This document shows positions 7,954-16,284 of a stretch of 64,000 bases of DNA, one piece after another. Source of the DNA: Sphingomonadales bacterium (lineage in GTDB: Bacteria; Pseudomonadota; Alphaproteobacteria; Sphingomonadales; Sphingomonadaceae); NCBI GenBank assembly GCA_027490095.1, contig JAIXYT010000005.1, forward strand, positions 1 through 64,000, given 5' to 3'. Under the pieces are notes generated by a model. The model did no database searches and had not been told where the DNA came from. It saw only the letters and a program-made list of their open reading frames with translations. How positions within the stretch are numbered: position 1 is the stretch's first letter; each line of letters opens with the position of its first letter. A program made the translations under genes and the position numbers.

Positions 7954-8415
7954 ATGGATTTTGGGACATTGCTGGCACCCGAAGCCGTCGTGCTGGACAC
8001 GACTGCGACGAGCCGGGGCCAGGTCTTCGAGCGTGTCGGTGCGCTTCTCGCCGAGGCCGGGGATGCCTCTGCCGAGGCGATCGTGGGCGCGCTTGCCGAG
8101 CGCGAGCGGCTGGGGACGACCGGCTTCGGCGACGGCACCGCCATCCCCCACGGGCGGATCAGCGGCTATCCGCGGCTGGCCGCAGCCGTGGTCCGGCTGT
8201 CGCACCCGGTCGACTGGGGCGCCGTCGATGGCCTTCCCGTCGACATCGTTCTGGCACTTGCCGGGCCAGACCGGCCGGGAGCCGACAATCTGAAGGCACT
8301 TGCCCTCGTCAGCCGGACGCTGCGCGACCGCGACCTGGTCGAGAAGATGCGCGGCGCGGACGATGCCGGCGCCCTCTGGGCCTTGCTCGCCGGGCAGGCG
8401 AAAAAGGCGGCATGA
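7954..8415 (+). CDS. ptsN: PTS IIA-like nitrogen regulatory protein
   Basis: Phosphorylatable IIA protein of the nitrogen PTS, which signals carbon/nitrogen and potassium status. 153 residues from MDFGTLLAPEAVV. The phospho-accepting His lies in GDGTAIPHGRISGY near residue 65, with LAERERLGTTG before it and PVDIVLALAGPDR after it, all standard. An in-frame start at 7915 would add a Cys-rich run unlike the family and was not used. The stop overlaps the thioesterase start (ATGA). In other bacteria unphosphorylated PtsN affects Kdp, and a kdp operon lies 34 kb away; a link here is only inference. Confidence 0.93.
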   Translation: MDFGTLLAPEAVVLDTTATSRGQVFERVGALLAEAGDASAEAIVGALAERERLGTTGFGDGTAIPHGRISGYPRLAAAVVRLSHPVDWGAVDGLPVDIVLALAGPDRPGADNLKALALVSRTLRDRDLVEKMRGADDAGALWALLAGQAKKAA

Positions 8416-8852
8416 GCGCGGACGCGCATCTGCGGGGGCTGGAGCGGCTCTATGCCCGCGCGCCGGTGAACGGCGTGTTCCGCTCCGGCCTCACCATCCC
8501 GGAACGCGGCCGGGCCGAGATCCGCTTCGAGGTGACGCCGGACATGTTCCACGCGGCCGGCGCCGGGCATGGCACCATCTACTTCAAGATGCTGGACGAC
8601 GCCGCCTTCTATGCCGCCAATTCGATGGTGGTCGACTGCTTCCTGCTCACGACCCAGTTCAACCTGTTCCTGACGCGGCCCGTGAAGGCCGAGCCGCTGA
8701 CCGCCATCGGACAGTGGGTGTCCGGCGCCCGCAGGGTTCTGATCGCCGAAAGCCGGCTGGTGGATTCGGCCGGCGAGGAGGTCGCGCGTGGGCAAGGCAC
8801 GTTCATGCGCTCGCGGATCCGGCTGGCGGACCTTCCTGGCTACAGCGAATGA
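8412..8852 (+). CDS. PaaI-family hotdog thioesterase
   Basis: 146 residues with the hotdog-fold layout: GRAEIRFEVTPDMFHAAGAGHGTIYFKMLDDAAFYAANS, where the HAAG-HG region sits at the usual active-site turn. A second strand block (FLLTTQFNLFLTRPVKAEPLTAIG) and GQGTFMRSRIRL complete the fold. It probably hydrolyses an acyl-CoA or aryl-CoA; the substrate is not deducible. It overlaps ptsN upstream and the DUF1491 gene downstream by ATGA junctions, so the three are likely co-translated. Confidence 0.82.
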   Translation: MSADAHLRGLERLYARAPVNGVFRSGLTIPERGRAEIRFEVTPDMFHAAGAGHGTIYFKMLDDAAFYAANSMVVDCFLLTTQFNLFLTRPVKAEPLTAIGQWVSGARRVLIAESRLVDSAGEEVARGQGTFMRSRIRLADLPGYSE

Positions 8853-9190
8853 CGGGCGACCTGCCCGAACACCCGCTGCCGGCAAGCACGCTGGTGCCTG
8901 CGCTGGTGCGGCAGGTGCAGGGCGCCGGCGGGTTCGCCACCGTGCTGCGCAAGGGCAGCCAATGGGGGGCAGCGCTGTTGCTGGTGCACCGCCAGGGCGC
9001 GACGGTTGCGGCCTATGAAAAGGTCCCGACGCTTGACGGCAGGCCGAGTTGGCGGCTGGCCGCTGAAGGTGCCGAACCGGTCCAGTCCTTCATTGACAGG
9101 CAGGCGCGATTCGATCCGGACCTGTGGGTCCTGGAACTGGACATCGCTGCGTTGGAACGTTTCGTCCCGGGATTTGCCACAAGTCGTTGA
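8849..9190 (+). CDS. DUF1491 family protein
   Basis: 113 residues with the pattern of the alphaproteobacterial DUF1491 family: an N-terminal LPASTLVPALVRQVQGAGGFATVLRKG, then GAALLLVHR and VPTLDGRPSW, and ending DPDLWVLELDIAALERFVPGF. No biochemical function is known. There is no signal peptide or membrane segment, so it should be cytosolic. The start is set by the ATGA overlap with the thioesterase stop. It is the last gene of the hpf-ptsN run; 246 bases without a gene follow. Confidence 0.8.
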   Translation: MTGDLPEHPLPASTLVPALVRQVQGAGGFATVLRKGSQWGAALLLVHRQGATVAAYEKVPTLDGRPSWRLAAEGAEPVQSFIDRQARFDPDLWVLELDIAALERFVPGFATSR

Positions 9191-9436
9191 CCATTGCCGC
9201 CGGATGAACGAACGGCCCGGCGTGCGCTGTGACAGGCCCATGACACCCCAGAGGGGGACCTGCCTGTCCGGGAGTTCCACCGTCATTCGGTGGCCCCACC
9301 GGTGCACCGGCCATCCCGGGCAGGATTGCTGGCGTGATTGGCGCGGTTCGCGCGGTCGCAGGCTCTTGGTGTTCGCATGACGCGCACGCCTCGCCCCTCG
9401 TCCGCAGCCCCAGGAACCGCGAGTGACGAGTGCTTG

Positions 9437-10054
9437 ATGCGAAATCAGTTTCGGGCAGCCGGCCTTTCGGCAGCTGCCATCTTCCTTCTCGCGGCCGGTG
9501 AGGCCCCGAACAGTGACATCTCCTTCCTGAACGACATTGCTCCTGCTCCCGTGGAAGCTCTGGCCGAGCCCGCGGTTGAAGCGGTGGAAGACCATCCCGA
9601 ATTTGCAGAGCCCGACCTGGGGCTCATCCTGCCGGAAGCCGGCAGCCTGGCGCAGCTGGTCCGCGACGTGCGGGCGACCGGCGAGACCCGCCTGGACGGC
9701 CAGATGGAATGCCTGGCGACCGCCGTCTATTTCGAATCCAAGGGCGAGCCGTTGGACGGCCAGCTGGCCGTGGCCCAGGTGATCCTGAACCGCGTGGAAT
9801 CCGGCCGCTTCGGCGGCAGCATCTGCGACGTGGTCAAAGCGCCCAAGCAGTTCAGCTTCGTGCGCGGCGGCAGCATGCCGGCCCCCACCAACATGGCCCA
9901 GTGGGAAACGGCCAAGGCGATCGCGCTGATCGCCACGTCGGGCAGCTGGCCCGAGATCGTGCCGGACGCGACCCACTTCCACGCGACGCGGGTGAGCCCG
10001 GGCTGGAAGCTGCGCCGGGTGGCGACTGTCGGGCAGCATGTGTTCTACCGATAG
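9437..10054 (+). CDS. SleB-like cell wall hydrolase (Hydrolase_2 family)
   Basis: 205 residues. A signal peptide or N-terminal anchor lies at about 1-21 (RNQFRAAGLSAAAIFLLAAG), followed by an acidic Pro/Glu-rich linker to about residue 75. The SleB/Hydrolase_2 domain follows: MECLATAVYFESKGEPLDGQ with the conserved catalytic Glu, VAQVILNRVESGRF, CDVVKAPKQFSF, and a C-terminal DATHFHATRVSPGW. It likely cleaves peptidoglycan glycan strands in the periplasm; related alphaproteobacterial proteins act in growth or division rather than germination. The ATG at 9437 gives a credible signal peptide. Confidence 0.85.
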   Translation: MRNQFRAAGLSAAAIFLLAAGEAPNSDISFLNDIAPAPVEALAEPAVEAVEDHPEFAEPDLGLILPEAGSLAQLVRDVRATGETRLDGQMECLATAVYFESKGEPLDGQLAVAQVILNRVESGRFGGSICDVVKAPKQFSFVRGGSMPAPTNMAQWETAKAIALIATSGSWPEIVPDATHFHATRVSPGWKLRRVATVGQHVFYR

Positions 10055-10406
10055 GTGGCTGCGATCAGTGCGCAGCACTGACTCGCAGACTCACCGAAGG
10101 TAGCGGACGGCGGGGCGGCGAAGCCCCTTCGCCGAACCCGTCCGACGGCGCGGCTTTGCCGCGCAACCCTTGCCTTCTTCTTCAGCTTCCTCAGCGGACT
10201 CGGCGGCGTTCCGCGTTTGCGCGGGGCCGCCGGCCGCGTCTGCCAGGGTCGAGCTATTGCATCCGGAACAAGCGCCGCGGCAAAGCCGCGTCGTCGAACC
10301 TGTCATTTGCCGGATTCCGTCAAATGCAGGTCGGCCGCGCTTGCGCGGGAGTCGGCAGGCCTTCACCGGATTGCGGTGCAATCCGGCTCCACGCTGCCGC
10401 CCCGCT
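10055..10406. repeat. Gene-free stretch with three perfect hairpins
   Basis: 352 bases without a plausible gene between the convergent SleB-like and dehydrogenase genes. It contains the hairpin 10148-10164 (GCGCGGC, loop TTT, GCCGCGC), its near mirror image at 10276-10290 (CGCGGC, loop AAA, GCCGCG), and a 9-bp stem at 10366-10386 (CCGGATTGC, loop GGT, GCAATCCGG). None is followed by a T-run, so they do not look like simple intrinsic terminators. They may be extragenic palindromic repeats or Rho-related structures. Confidence 0.6.
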
Positions 10407-11561
10407 TCAGCGAACCCCAGCCCAGTACATCACCCCGCCCGTCGCCCGCGGCCAGCCATAGCCGTTCACCCAAACCGCATCGATGTCCCCCGGGCGCTGG
10501 GCGATCCCCTCGGCCAGGATCTTCTTTCCCTCCTCCACCATCGGCTGGAGCAGGCGCTGGAGGATCTCGTCCTGGGTATGCTCACGCACCACTCCACCCT
10601 TCTCCTTCACGAAGTCGCGGATCAGCTGCTCGACAACGGGTGACGGCGTGCGGCTGCGGTCCTCGCCATAGTCATAGAAACCGCGACCGTTCTTCTGCCC
10701 GCGCCGGTCCATCTCGCAGAGACGATCGCGCAGGGTCTCGCCCTTGCTGGTCTCCTTCGACCAGCCGATGTCGAGGCCGGCGAGGTCCGACATCTGGAAG
10801 GGGCCCATGGGGAAGCCGAAGTCCGTGAGCGCGCGGTCCACCTCCCAGGGCATCGCCCCTTCCAGCAGCAGCGCGTTGGCTTGGCTCTGCCGGGCGGAAA
10901 GCATGCGGTTGCCGATGAAGCCGGGGCAGACCCCGAAGACGACGGGGAGCTTGGCGATCTTCACGCCGATCTCCATCGCGGTCTTGAGCACGTCGGGCGC
11001 GGTCTTCGCCCCGCGGACCACCTCCAGCAGCTTCATCACGTTCGCGGGCGAGAAGAAGTGCATGCCCAGCACGTCTGCCGGGCGGGTGGTGGCCGAAGCA
11101 ATCTCGTTCACGTCGAGGTAGCTGGTGTTCGACGCGAGGATGGCGCCCGCCTTCGCGACCTTGTCCAGGCGGGCGAAGGTTTCCTTCTTCAGATCCATGT
11201 TCTCGAAGATGGCCTCGATCACCAGGTCGGCGGAGGCCAGATCCTCGAACACCAGCGTGCCCGTCAGCAGCCCCATCCGCGTTTCGACGTCCGCGGCCGT
11301 CAGCTTGCCGCGGCTGGCCGAGCGTTCGTAGTTTGCGCGGATCACCTTGAGGCCCCGGTCGAGCGCGGCCTGCTCGCGCTCCACGATCGTCACCGGGATC
11401 CCGACGTTCAGGAAGTTCATCGCGATTCCGCCGCCCATGGTGCCGGCGCCGATCACGCCGACCTTGTGGATGGGGCGGGTGGGCATGTCGGGGCCGATGC
11501 CCTCAACCTCGGCGGCCTTCCTTTCGGCTGCTGCGATATGGGCGAGTGCGGCGTCAGTCAT
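10407..11561 (-). CDS. 3-hydroxyacyl-CoA dehydrogenase without a hydratase domain
   Basis: NAD-dependent oxidation of 3-hydroxyacyl-CoA to 3-ketoacyl-CoA in beta-oxidation. 384 residues. The Rossmann loop [17 protein letters not shown] begins near residue 34. [12 protein letters not shown] and the catalytic [13 protein letters not shown] follow. The C-terminal dehydrogenase repeats contain [34 protein letters not shown] and [21 protein letters not shown]. The first 30 residues ([25 protein letters not shown]) resemble the linker between the hydratase and dehydrogenase halves of FadB/FadJ-type proteins, yet no hydratase precedes them. nadA is divergent 64 bases away. Confidence 0.9.
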   Translation of the reverse strand: MTDAALAHIAAAERKAAEVEGIGPDMPTRPIHKVGVIGAGTMGGGIAMNFLNVGIPVTIVEREQAALDRGLKVIRANYERSASRGKLTAADVETRMGLLTGTLVFEDLASADLVIEAIFENMDLKKETFARLDKVAKAGAILASNTSYLDVNEIASATTRPADVLGMHFFSPANVMKLLEVVRGAKTAPDVLKTAMEIGVKIAKLPVVFGVCPGFIGNRMLSARQSQANALLLEGAMPWEVDRALTDFGFPMGPFQMSDLAGLDIGWSKETSKGETLRDRLCEMDRRGQKNGRGFYDYGEDRSRTPSPVVEQLIRDFVKEKGGVVREHTQDEILQRLLQPMVEEGKKILAEGIAQRPGDIDAVWVNGYGWPRATGGVMYWAGVR

Positions 11562-11625
11562 GGCTCCATCCCCTTTGGCTTTTGGCTGCGGCTTGCCTAC
11601 ATGTGTGCGGACAGGAGGCCAAGAG

Positions 11626-12636
11626 ATGGACGCACGCCGCAGGGAAACGCTCGCAGGGCTCGACCTCAGGGCCGAGATCGAACGGCTGCGGAAAGAGCGC
11701 AATGCCGTGATCCTGGCGCACTATTACCAGACGCCTGAGCTGCAGGACCTGGCGGACTTCGTGGGCGATTCGCTGGAACTTTCCCGCAAGGCGGCCGAGA
11801 CCAACGCCGACGTGATCGCCTTCTGCGGGGTACGCTTCATGGCGGAAGTGGCAAAGATCCTGAGCCCGCAGAAGATCGTGATCCTGCCGGACATGGATGC
11901 GGGCTGCAGCCTTGAGGATTCGTGCCCGCCGGACGAATTCGGTGCCTTCCGTGCCGCTCACCCGGACCATATCAGCCTCACCTACATCAACTGCTCGGCG
12001 GCGGTTAAGGCGCACTCGGACATCATCGTAACGTCCTCCAGCGCGGAGAAGATCATCAACGCGCTGCCGAAGGACCAGAAGATCCTGTTCGCACCCGACA
12101 AGCACCTGGGCGCCTGGCTTTCGAAGAAAACCGGCCGCGAGATGCTGCTGTGGGACGGCACCTGCATCGTGCACGAGGCGTTTTCCGAGACGGAGCTGCT
12201 GAAGCTGAAGGCGCTGCACCCGGACGCCCCGGTGGCCGCGCACCCGGAATGCCCGGCCCACATCCTGGACCATGCGGACATGATCGGCTCCACCAGCGCG
12301 ATCCTGAAGTTCGCGCTGGAAAGTCCGAGCCAGACCATCATCGTCGCGACCGAGCCGCACATCATCCACCAGATGGAGAAAGCGGCGCCGGGGAAAACCT
12401 TCATCGGCGCGCCCGGCGCGGACGGCAAATGCAGTTGCAACATGTGCCCCTACATGGCGCTGAACACGCTGGAAAAGCTCTACCTGTCCTTGCGCGACCT
12501 GGAGCCGCGCATCGAAGTGCCCGAAGCGCTGCGCCTGCGCGCCCTGCTGCCACTGAACCGGATGCTGGCAATTGCCTCCGGCGCAGCGACGGACCTGACA
12601 CCGGCGCAGACCTTTCCGCCGGTAACGGGGGATTGA
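11626..12636 (+). CDS. nadA: Quinolinate synthase A
   Basis: 4Fe-4S enzyme that condenses iminoaspartate with dihydroxyacetone phosphate to give quinolinate. 336 residues. N-terminal [32 protein letters not shown] is the family signature. Cluster ligands are expected from [13 protein letters not shown] and the C-terminal [30 protein letters not shown] and SSSAEKI are also conserved. A strong AGGAGG at 11613-11618 supports the ATG at 11626. NadC lies 3.6 kb downstream but in a different operon; NadB is not in the window. Confidence 0.97.
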   Translation: MDARRRETLAGLDLRAEIERLRKERNAVILAHYYQTPELQDLADFVGDSLELSRKAAETNADVIAFCGVRFMAEVAKILSPQKIVILPDMDAGCSLEDSCPPDEFGAFRAAHPDHISLTYINCSAAVKAHSDIIVTSSSAEKIINALPKDQKILFAPDKHLGAWLSKKTGREMLLWDGTCIVHEAFSETELLKLKALHPDAPVAAHPECPAHILDHADMIGSTSAILKFALESPSQTIIVATEPHIIHQMEKAAPGKTFIGAPGADGKCSCNMCPYMALNTLEKLYLSLRDLEPRIEVPEALRLRALLPLNRMLAIASGAATDLTPAQTFPPVTGD

Positions 12637-12644
12637 AGTTCGGG

Positions 12645-12668
12645 GTGGACTAGATTAAGTTAGTCTAC
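12645..12668. promoter_or_regulatory. Inverted repeat at the toxin-antitoxin start, likely operator
   Basis: GTGGACTA (12645-12652) and TAGTCTAC (12661-12668) form an inverted repeat with one mismatch around an AT-rich centre, directly before the antitoxin ATG at 12669. Toxin-antitoxin operons are usually repressed by the antitoxin at such a site. The position is suggestive, but binding is inferred. Confidence 0.55.
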
Positions 12669-12908
12669 ATGACGACAGCGAACATCCACGAGGCGAAGAC
12701 GCATTTCTCGCGGCTGCTGGCTGCGGTGGCGGCTGGCGAGTCGGTGGTGATTGCCAAGGCCGGGACGCCGGTTGCGAAGCTGATGCCGGTGGATGCGCCG
12801 ACTGGTGCGCCGAAGCGGATAGGATTTCTGGCAGGGCTGTCCGTGCCGGATGACTTCGACACGATGGGCGTGGGCGAGATCGAGGCGCTGTTCGGGGTTG
12901 CCAGCTGA
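12669..12908 (+). CDS. Phd/YefM-family antitoxin
   Basis: 79 residues, starting TTANIHEAKTHFSRLLAAVAAGESVVIAKAGTPVAKLMPV, the classic Phd/YefM DNA-binding fold. The C-terminal tail (IGFLAGLSVPDDFDTMGVGEIEALFG) is the kind that wraps the partner toxin. It neutralises the PIN toxin encoded next and probably represses the operon with it through the inverted repeat at its start. It lies 32 bases after nadA. As a mobile addiction-type module in a housekeeping region it may be a later insertion, although its GC content is like that of its neighbours. Confidence 0.9.
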   Translation: MTTANIHEAKTHFSRLLAAVAAGESVVIAKAGTPVAKLMPVDAPTGAPKRIGFLAGLSVPDDFDTMGVGEIEALFGVAS

Positions 12909-13291
12909 AGCTGTTGCTGGATACGCATCTGCTGCTGTGGGCGGCGGCCGGGTCGCCGCGCCTGTCGGCCGAGGCGCGCGCGCTGATCGAAGGGCCGGAC
13001 AGCGAACCGATGTTCAGTGCTGCCAGCATCTGGGAAGTGGCGATCAAGGCCGGGCTTGGCCGCGCGGACTTCCAGGTCGACGCCGGCCTGCTGCGGCGCG
13101 GGCTGCTGGACAATGGCTATGGCGAGCTGCCCATCGCCGGCAATCATGCCGCTGCAACCGCGCACCTGCCGCCCCTGCACCGCGACCCGTTCGACCGGCT
13201 GCTGGTGGCACAGGCGCTCGCCGAGGGGGTGCTGCTGCTGACGGCGGACGAGACGGTGGCGCGCTATCCGGGGCCTGTGCAATGGGTTTAG
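12905..13291 (+). CDS. PIN-domain toxin (VapC-like ribonuclease)
   Basis: Mg-dependent ribonuclease toxin of the preceding antitoxin. 128 residues. The PIN acidic residues are seen in LLLDTHLLLWA, ASIWEVAIK, RDPFDRLLVAQAL and LLTADETVARYPG, in family order. The N-terminus normally reads MKLLLDTHLLLW; the only start that provides it is CTG at 12905, which overlaps the antitoxin stop (CTGA). A TTG at 12914 is the alternative but removes the first beta strand. A non-AUG start coupled to the antitoxin would keep toxin output low. It ends four bases into the convergent gene. Confidence 0.88.
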   Translation: MKLLLDTHLLLWAAAGSPRLSAEARALIEGPDSEPMFSAASIWEVAIKAGLGRADFQVDAGLLRRGLLDNGYGELPIAGNHAAATAHLPPLHRDPFDRLLVAQALAEGVLLLTADETVARYPGPVQWV

Positions 13292-14019
13292 CCAGCAGGC
13301 GGTTCCAAACCTGCCCTGGATTCCTCGCCTGACTCGCTCTTCAAGGCGGGATTGTTGGCAGCGGCGAAGATCCAGGCGGTCGCGGTTGAGCTAGTGACAA
13401 TGGCGAACCCAAACAAGTCGACAAGCACATTGCCCACTCCAAGCAGCACGGCACGACCGAACTCGTCTGCTGTTTCGAGCCCCGGGACAGACTTGCCGGC
13501 CGCACTGGCAATCATTGTCATGATTGCGAGGCCCCAGCGGTGCCCCCGAGTGGCCCTGAACACAAGGAACGGAGACACCGCCCGCATTTGTAACGCTTGC
13601 GAAATCGGCCATGCCGCCAAGAAAGTATTGTTGAATACCGTAATCAGGAATCCCACAAGGATTATCCAAATTCGAATATTCTCACTCAGCTGATCGGACA
13701 GCATAAACACCGTACCAAGGGAAACGGCGGCTGGAAGAAGAAGTACAAAGACCGATCCAACATACCACACGTAGCCCTTTGTTCTTCTTCTGCAGCCGAT
13801 TATGGCGGTTACTGACATGTAGCTTAGCACTGTCCACCCGAAGATGGTGGGGGCAGCCAGAAACTTGAAACTGCTTCCAAACAGCTCGACAGAGGGCCAA
13901 GCCGCAACTTTGAAAGCAACTAGGGGAACTGAAATGGAAAAGGCGAGAAGCCAGACAAGCCTCGGTATACGCCTTACGTTCTCACCAACGGCTTCCAGAA
14001 ATTTGTTGTAATCGTTCAT
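13288..14019 (-). CDS. Multi-pass membrane protein of unknown function, lower GC
   Basis: 243 residues starting MNDYNKFLEAVGENVRR. About five or six hydrophobic segments are visible: WLLAFSISVPLVAF, FLAAPTIFGWTVLSYM, YVGSVFVLLLPAAVSLGTVF, IWIILVGFLITVFNNTF, an interrupted stretch around WGLAIMTMIASAAG, and VLVDLFGFAIVTSS. No family is recognised. An upstream in-frame GTG at 14043 would add eight residues. Base composition is visibly AT-richer than both neighbours, and the gene is wedged between a toxin-antitoxin pair and two hairpins, so horizontal acquisition is plausible. It is convergent with the PIN gene, stops overlapping by four bases. Confidence 0.7.
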   Translation of the reverse strand: MNDYNKFLEAVGENVRRIPRLVWLLAFSISVPLVAFKVAAWPSVELFGSSFKFLAAPTIFGWTVLSYMSVTAIIGCRRRTKGYVWYVGSVFVLLLPAAVSLGTVFMLSDQLSENIRIWIILVGFLITVFNNTFLAAWPISQALQMRAVSPFLVFRATRGHRWGLAIMTMIASAAGKSVPGLETADEFGRAVLLGVGNVLVDLFGFAIVTSSTATAWIFAAANNPALKSESGEESRAGLEPPAG

Positions 14020-14102
14020 CAATCCATAGTTTTGCGGAAACACGGCCGGGAATCAACGTCACATTTCACGACTTGAGGACAAGTTCTCGAATGAAGTGGG
14101 TG

Positions 14103-14147
14103 CAGGGAAATCATTTCCCTGCCGGGGTGCAGGGGCAGCGCCCCTGC
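14103..14147. repeat. Two consecutive perfect hairpins
   Basis: CAGGGAAA-TCA-TTTCCCTG (14103-14121) and GCAGGGGC-AGC-GCCCCTGC (14129-14147), each with an 8-bp perfect stem and a 3-base loop. They lie between two divergent genes, so they are not positioned as terminators. Confidence 0.65.
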
Positions 14148-14211
14148 GGCTTGTCGCAGGTGCTTCGAAACTGCTTGCCGCCGCCGCGCCGTGCCCGCTA
14201 GCCAAGGGCCC

Positions 14212-16284
14212 ATGAAAACGCTCATTCTGGCCGCCATGGTTGCAACCGCTGTTCCCGCTTGTGCGCAGGCTGATCCGCATCTCTGGTTGGAGGATGTGAC
14301 GGGCGCGAAGGCCTTGGAGTGGGTGAAGGCGCGGAATGCGAAGTATCTTCCCGAGCTGGAGGCGGTGCCGGGGTTCAAGGGCTGGCAGGCGCGGGCCGAG
14401 GAGATTTTGCAGGATCCGCGGCGGATTGCCTATCCGACGGGGGCGAATCCGAGTGGGGTGACGCGGGACCAGGTCTTCAACTTCTGGCGCGATCCGAAGA
14501 ATGTGCGGGGGCTTTGGCGGGTGAGCCCGCGGGCCGCCTATGACGCGGGCAAGCCGGAGTGGACCACGCTTCTCGACATGGATGCGCTGGAGGTGGCGGA
14601 GGGGAAGAACTTCCAGTTCTCGGGCGCGAACTGCCTGCCGCCGGCTTACAAGCGGTGTCTGGTGGGGCTGAGTGTCGGCGGCAAGGATGCGGTGGAAATC
14701 CGCGAGTTCGATCTCGAGACGAAGCAGTTTGTTGCGGGTGGGTTTCGGCTGACGGAGGCGAAGCAGACGATTGCCTGGCTGGACGAGAACCGCCTGCTGG
14801 TGGCGAGCGCCTCCGGGCCGGCGACGACGTCGGGCTATGCGCGCGAGGTCCGGCTGTGGCAGCGGGGGACGGACTTCAGCCGCGCGAAGTTGATGCTGAC
14901 AGCGGCCGAGACGGATATGGGCGTCTGGCCCTCGGCCTATGGCGATGCCGAGGGGCGGCGGACGGTGATCAGCCAGAACCTGACCTTCTGGACGGCGCGG
15001 CTGCATCACCTGATGGCGGACTGGTCTTTGCAGGTGAGCCCGCTGCCCGAGGATGCGGATTTCCGCTTCATCGCCAATGTGGGCGACGGGCCGCGGGCCT
15101 TCGCCCTGCTGCGGACGGATTTCAACGGGATCCCGAAGGGCAGCCTTGTCAGCTACGCGGTGCCGAATGTCGGCAAGATGGGGCCCGTGGAGCTGGTCTT
15201 CGCGCCGGGCGAAACCCAGGCGATCGAGAGCGTCGATGCGACCGGTCAGGCGATCTACATCGGCCTGCTCGATGATGTGGCGGCGAAGCTGATCCGCATG
15301 TCGGTGGGGCCTGAATCCCGCAACGGCCGCACCTGGCAGCAGGCCGAGGTGGCGATTCCGGCGAACTCCGCGCTGGGGCTGGTCGCAGCCGACGAGGCGG
15401 ACACGCTCTACGCGAACGTGACGAGCTTCACCGAGCCGTCGCGGTTGATGCGGACGACGGGCGGGGCCGCGCCTGTGCTGGTCGCCTCGGCGCCGGCCTT
15501 CTTCGATGCCTCCAAGGTGGAGGTGAGCCAGCGGTTCGCGACCTCGAAGGACGGGACGAAGGTGCCCTATTTCGTGGTGCGGCCCAAGGGCGCCAGGGGC
15601 CCGCTGAAGACGCATTACTGGGCCTATGGCGGGTTCGAGATCGCGATGGTGCCAAGCTATCTCAGCCCGGAGAACATGCTGTGGCTGGAGGCCGGCAACC
15701 AGTATGTGCTGGCGAACATCCGCGGCGGCGGCGAATATGGCCCGCGCTGGCACCAGGCGGCGCTGCTGGAAAAGCGCCAGAACAGCTACGACGACCTGCA
15801 CGCGGTGGCGGAGACGCTGAAGAAGGAAGGCCTTGCCTCGAAGATCGCGGTCCATGGCCGCTCGAATGGGGGGCTGATGTCGAGCGTGGCCTACACCCAG
15901 CGGCCGGACCTGTATGACGCAGCGCTGGTTGGTGTGCCGCTGGCCGACATGAAGCGCTATCACCTGCTGCTGGCCGGCGCCTCGTGGATGGCGGAATATG
16001 GCAATCCGGACACGGCGGACTGGGACTTCATCAAGGCCTACAGCCCCTATCAGAACATCCGGAAGGGGGCCGATTACCCGCGGGTGTTCTTCTACACCTC
16101 GACCAAGGACGACCGGGTGCACCCGGGCCACGCCCGCAAGATGGCGGCCGAGATGGAGGCGCAGGGCCACCCCATCTATTACTACGAGAACATCGACGGC
16201 GGGCATGCGGGCGTCGCGAACCTGAAAGAAAATGCGTACCGCGCTGCGCTGATGCTCGCCTACATGAACGCCGAGCTGAAGTGA
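14212..16284 (+). CDS. Prolyl oligopeptidase (S9A serine peptidase), secreted
   Basis: Cleaves short peptides after proline. 690 residues with a signal peptide (MKTLILAAMVATAVPACAQA) predicting a periplasmic location. The mature protein begins DPHLWLEDVTGAKALEWV, the S9A start. A beta-propeller region covers about residues 60-420. The alpha/beta-hydrolase domain holds RGGGEYGPRWHQAALLEKRQN, nucleophile Ser551 in HGRSNGGLMSS, Asp in TKDDRVHPGHARK and His in GGHAGV. The ATG at 14212 is preferred over 14191 because it starts the signal peptide directly. The stop overlaps the nadC start (GTGA). Confidence 0.95.
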   Translation: MKTLILAAMVATAVPACAQADPHLWLEDVTGAKALEWVKARNAKYLPELEAVPGFKGWQARAEEILQDPRRIAYPTGANPSGVTRDQVFNFWRDPKNVRGLWRVSPRAAYDAGKPEWTTLLDMDALEVAEGKNFQFSGANCLPPAYKRCLVGLSVGGKDAVEIREFDLETKQFVAGGFRLTEAKQTIAWLDENRLLVASASGPATTSGYAREVRLWQRGTDFSRAKLMLTAAETDMGVWPSAYGDAEGRRTVISQNLTFWTARLHHLMADWSLQVSPLPEDADFRFIANVGDGPRAFALLRTDFNGIPKGSLVSYAVPNVGKMGPVELVFAPGETQAIESVDATGQAIYIGLLDDVAAKLIRMSVGPESRNGRTWQQAEVAIPANSALGLVAADEADTLYANVTSFTEPSRLMRTTGGAAPVLVASAPAFFDASKVEVSQRFATSKDGTKVPYFVVRPKGARGPLKTHYWAYGGFEIAMVPSYLSPENMLWLEAGNQYVLANIRGGGEYGPRWHQAALLEKRQNSYDDLHAVAETLKKEGLASKIAVHGRSNGGLMSSVAYTQRPDLYDAALVGVPLADMKRYHLLLAGASWMAEYGNPDTADWDFIKAYSPYQNIRKGADYPRVFFYTSTKDDRVHPGHARKMAAEMEAQGHPIYYYENIDGGHAGVANLKENAYRAALMLAYMNAELK

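Noticed and set aside
14059-16206. 715-codon minus-strand frame opposite the prolyl oligopeptidase
   Set aside because: Shadow of a well-supported gene; rich in His, Arg and Pro, no domain.
14212-16284. Possible lasso-peptide isopeptidase
   Set aside because: The protein is an ordinary S9A prolyl oligopeptidase, and no precursor, B1/B2 or cyclase gene is nearby.
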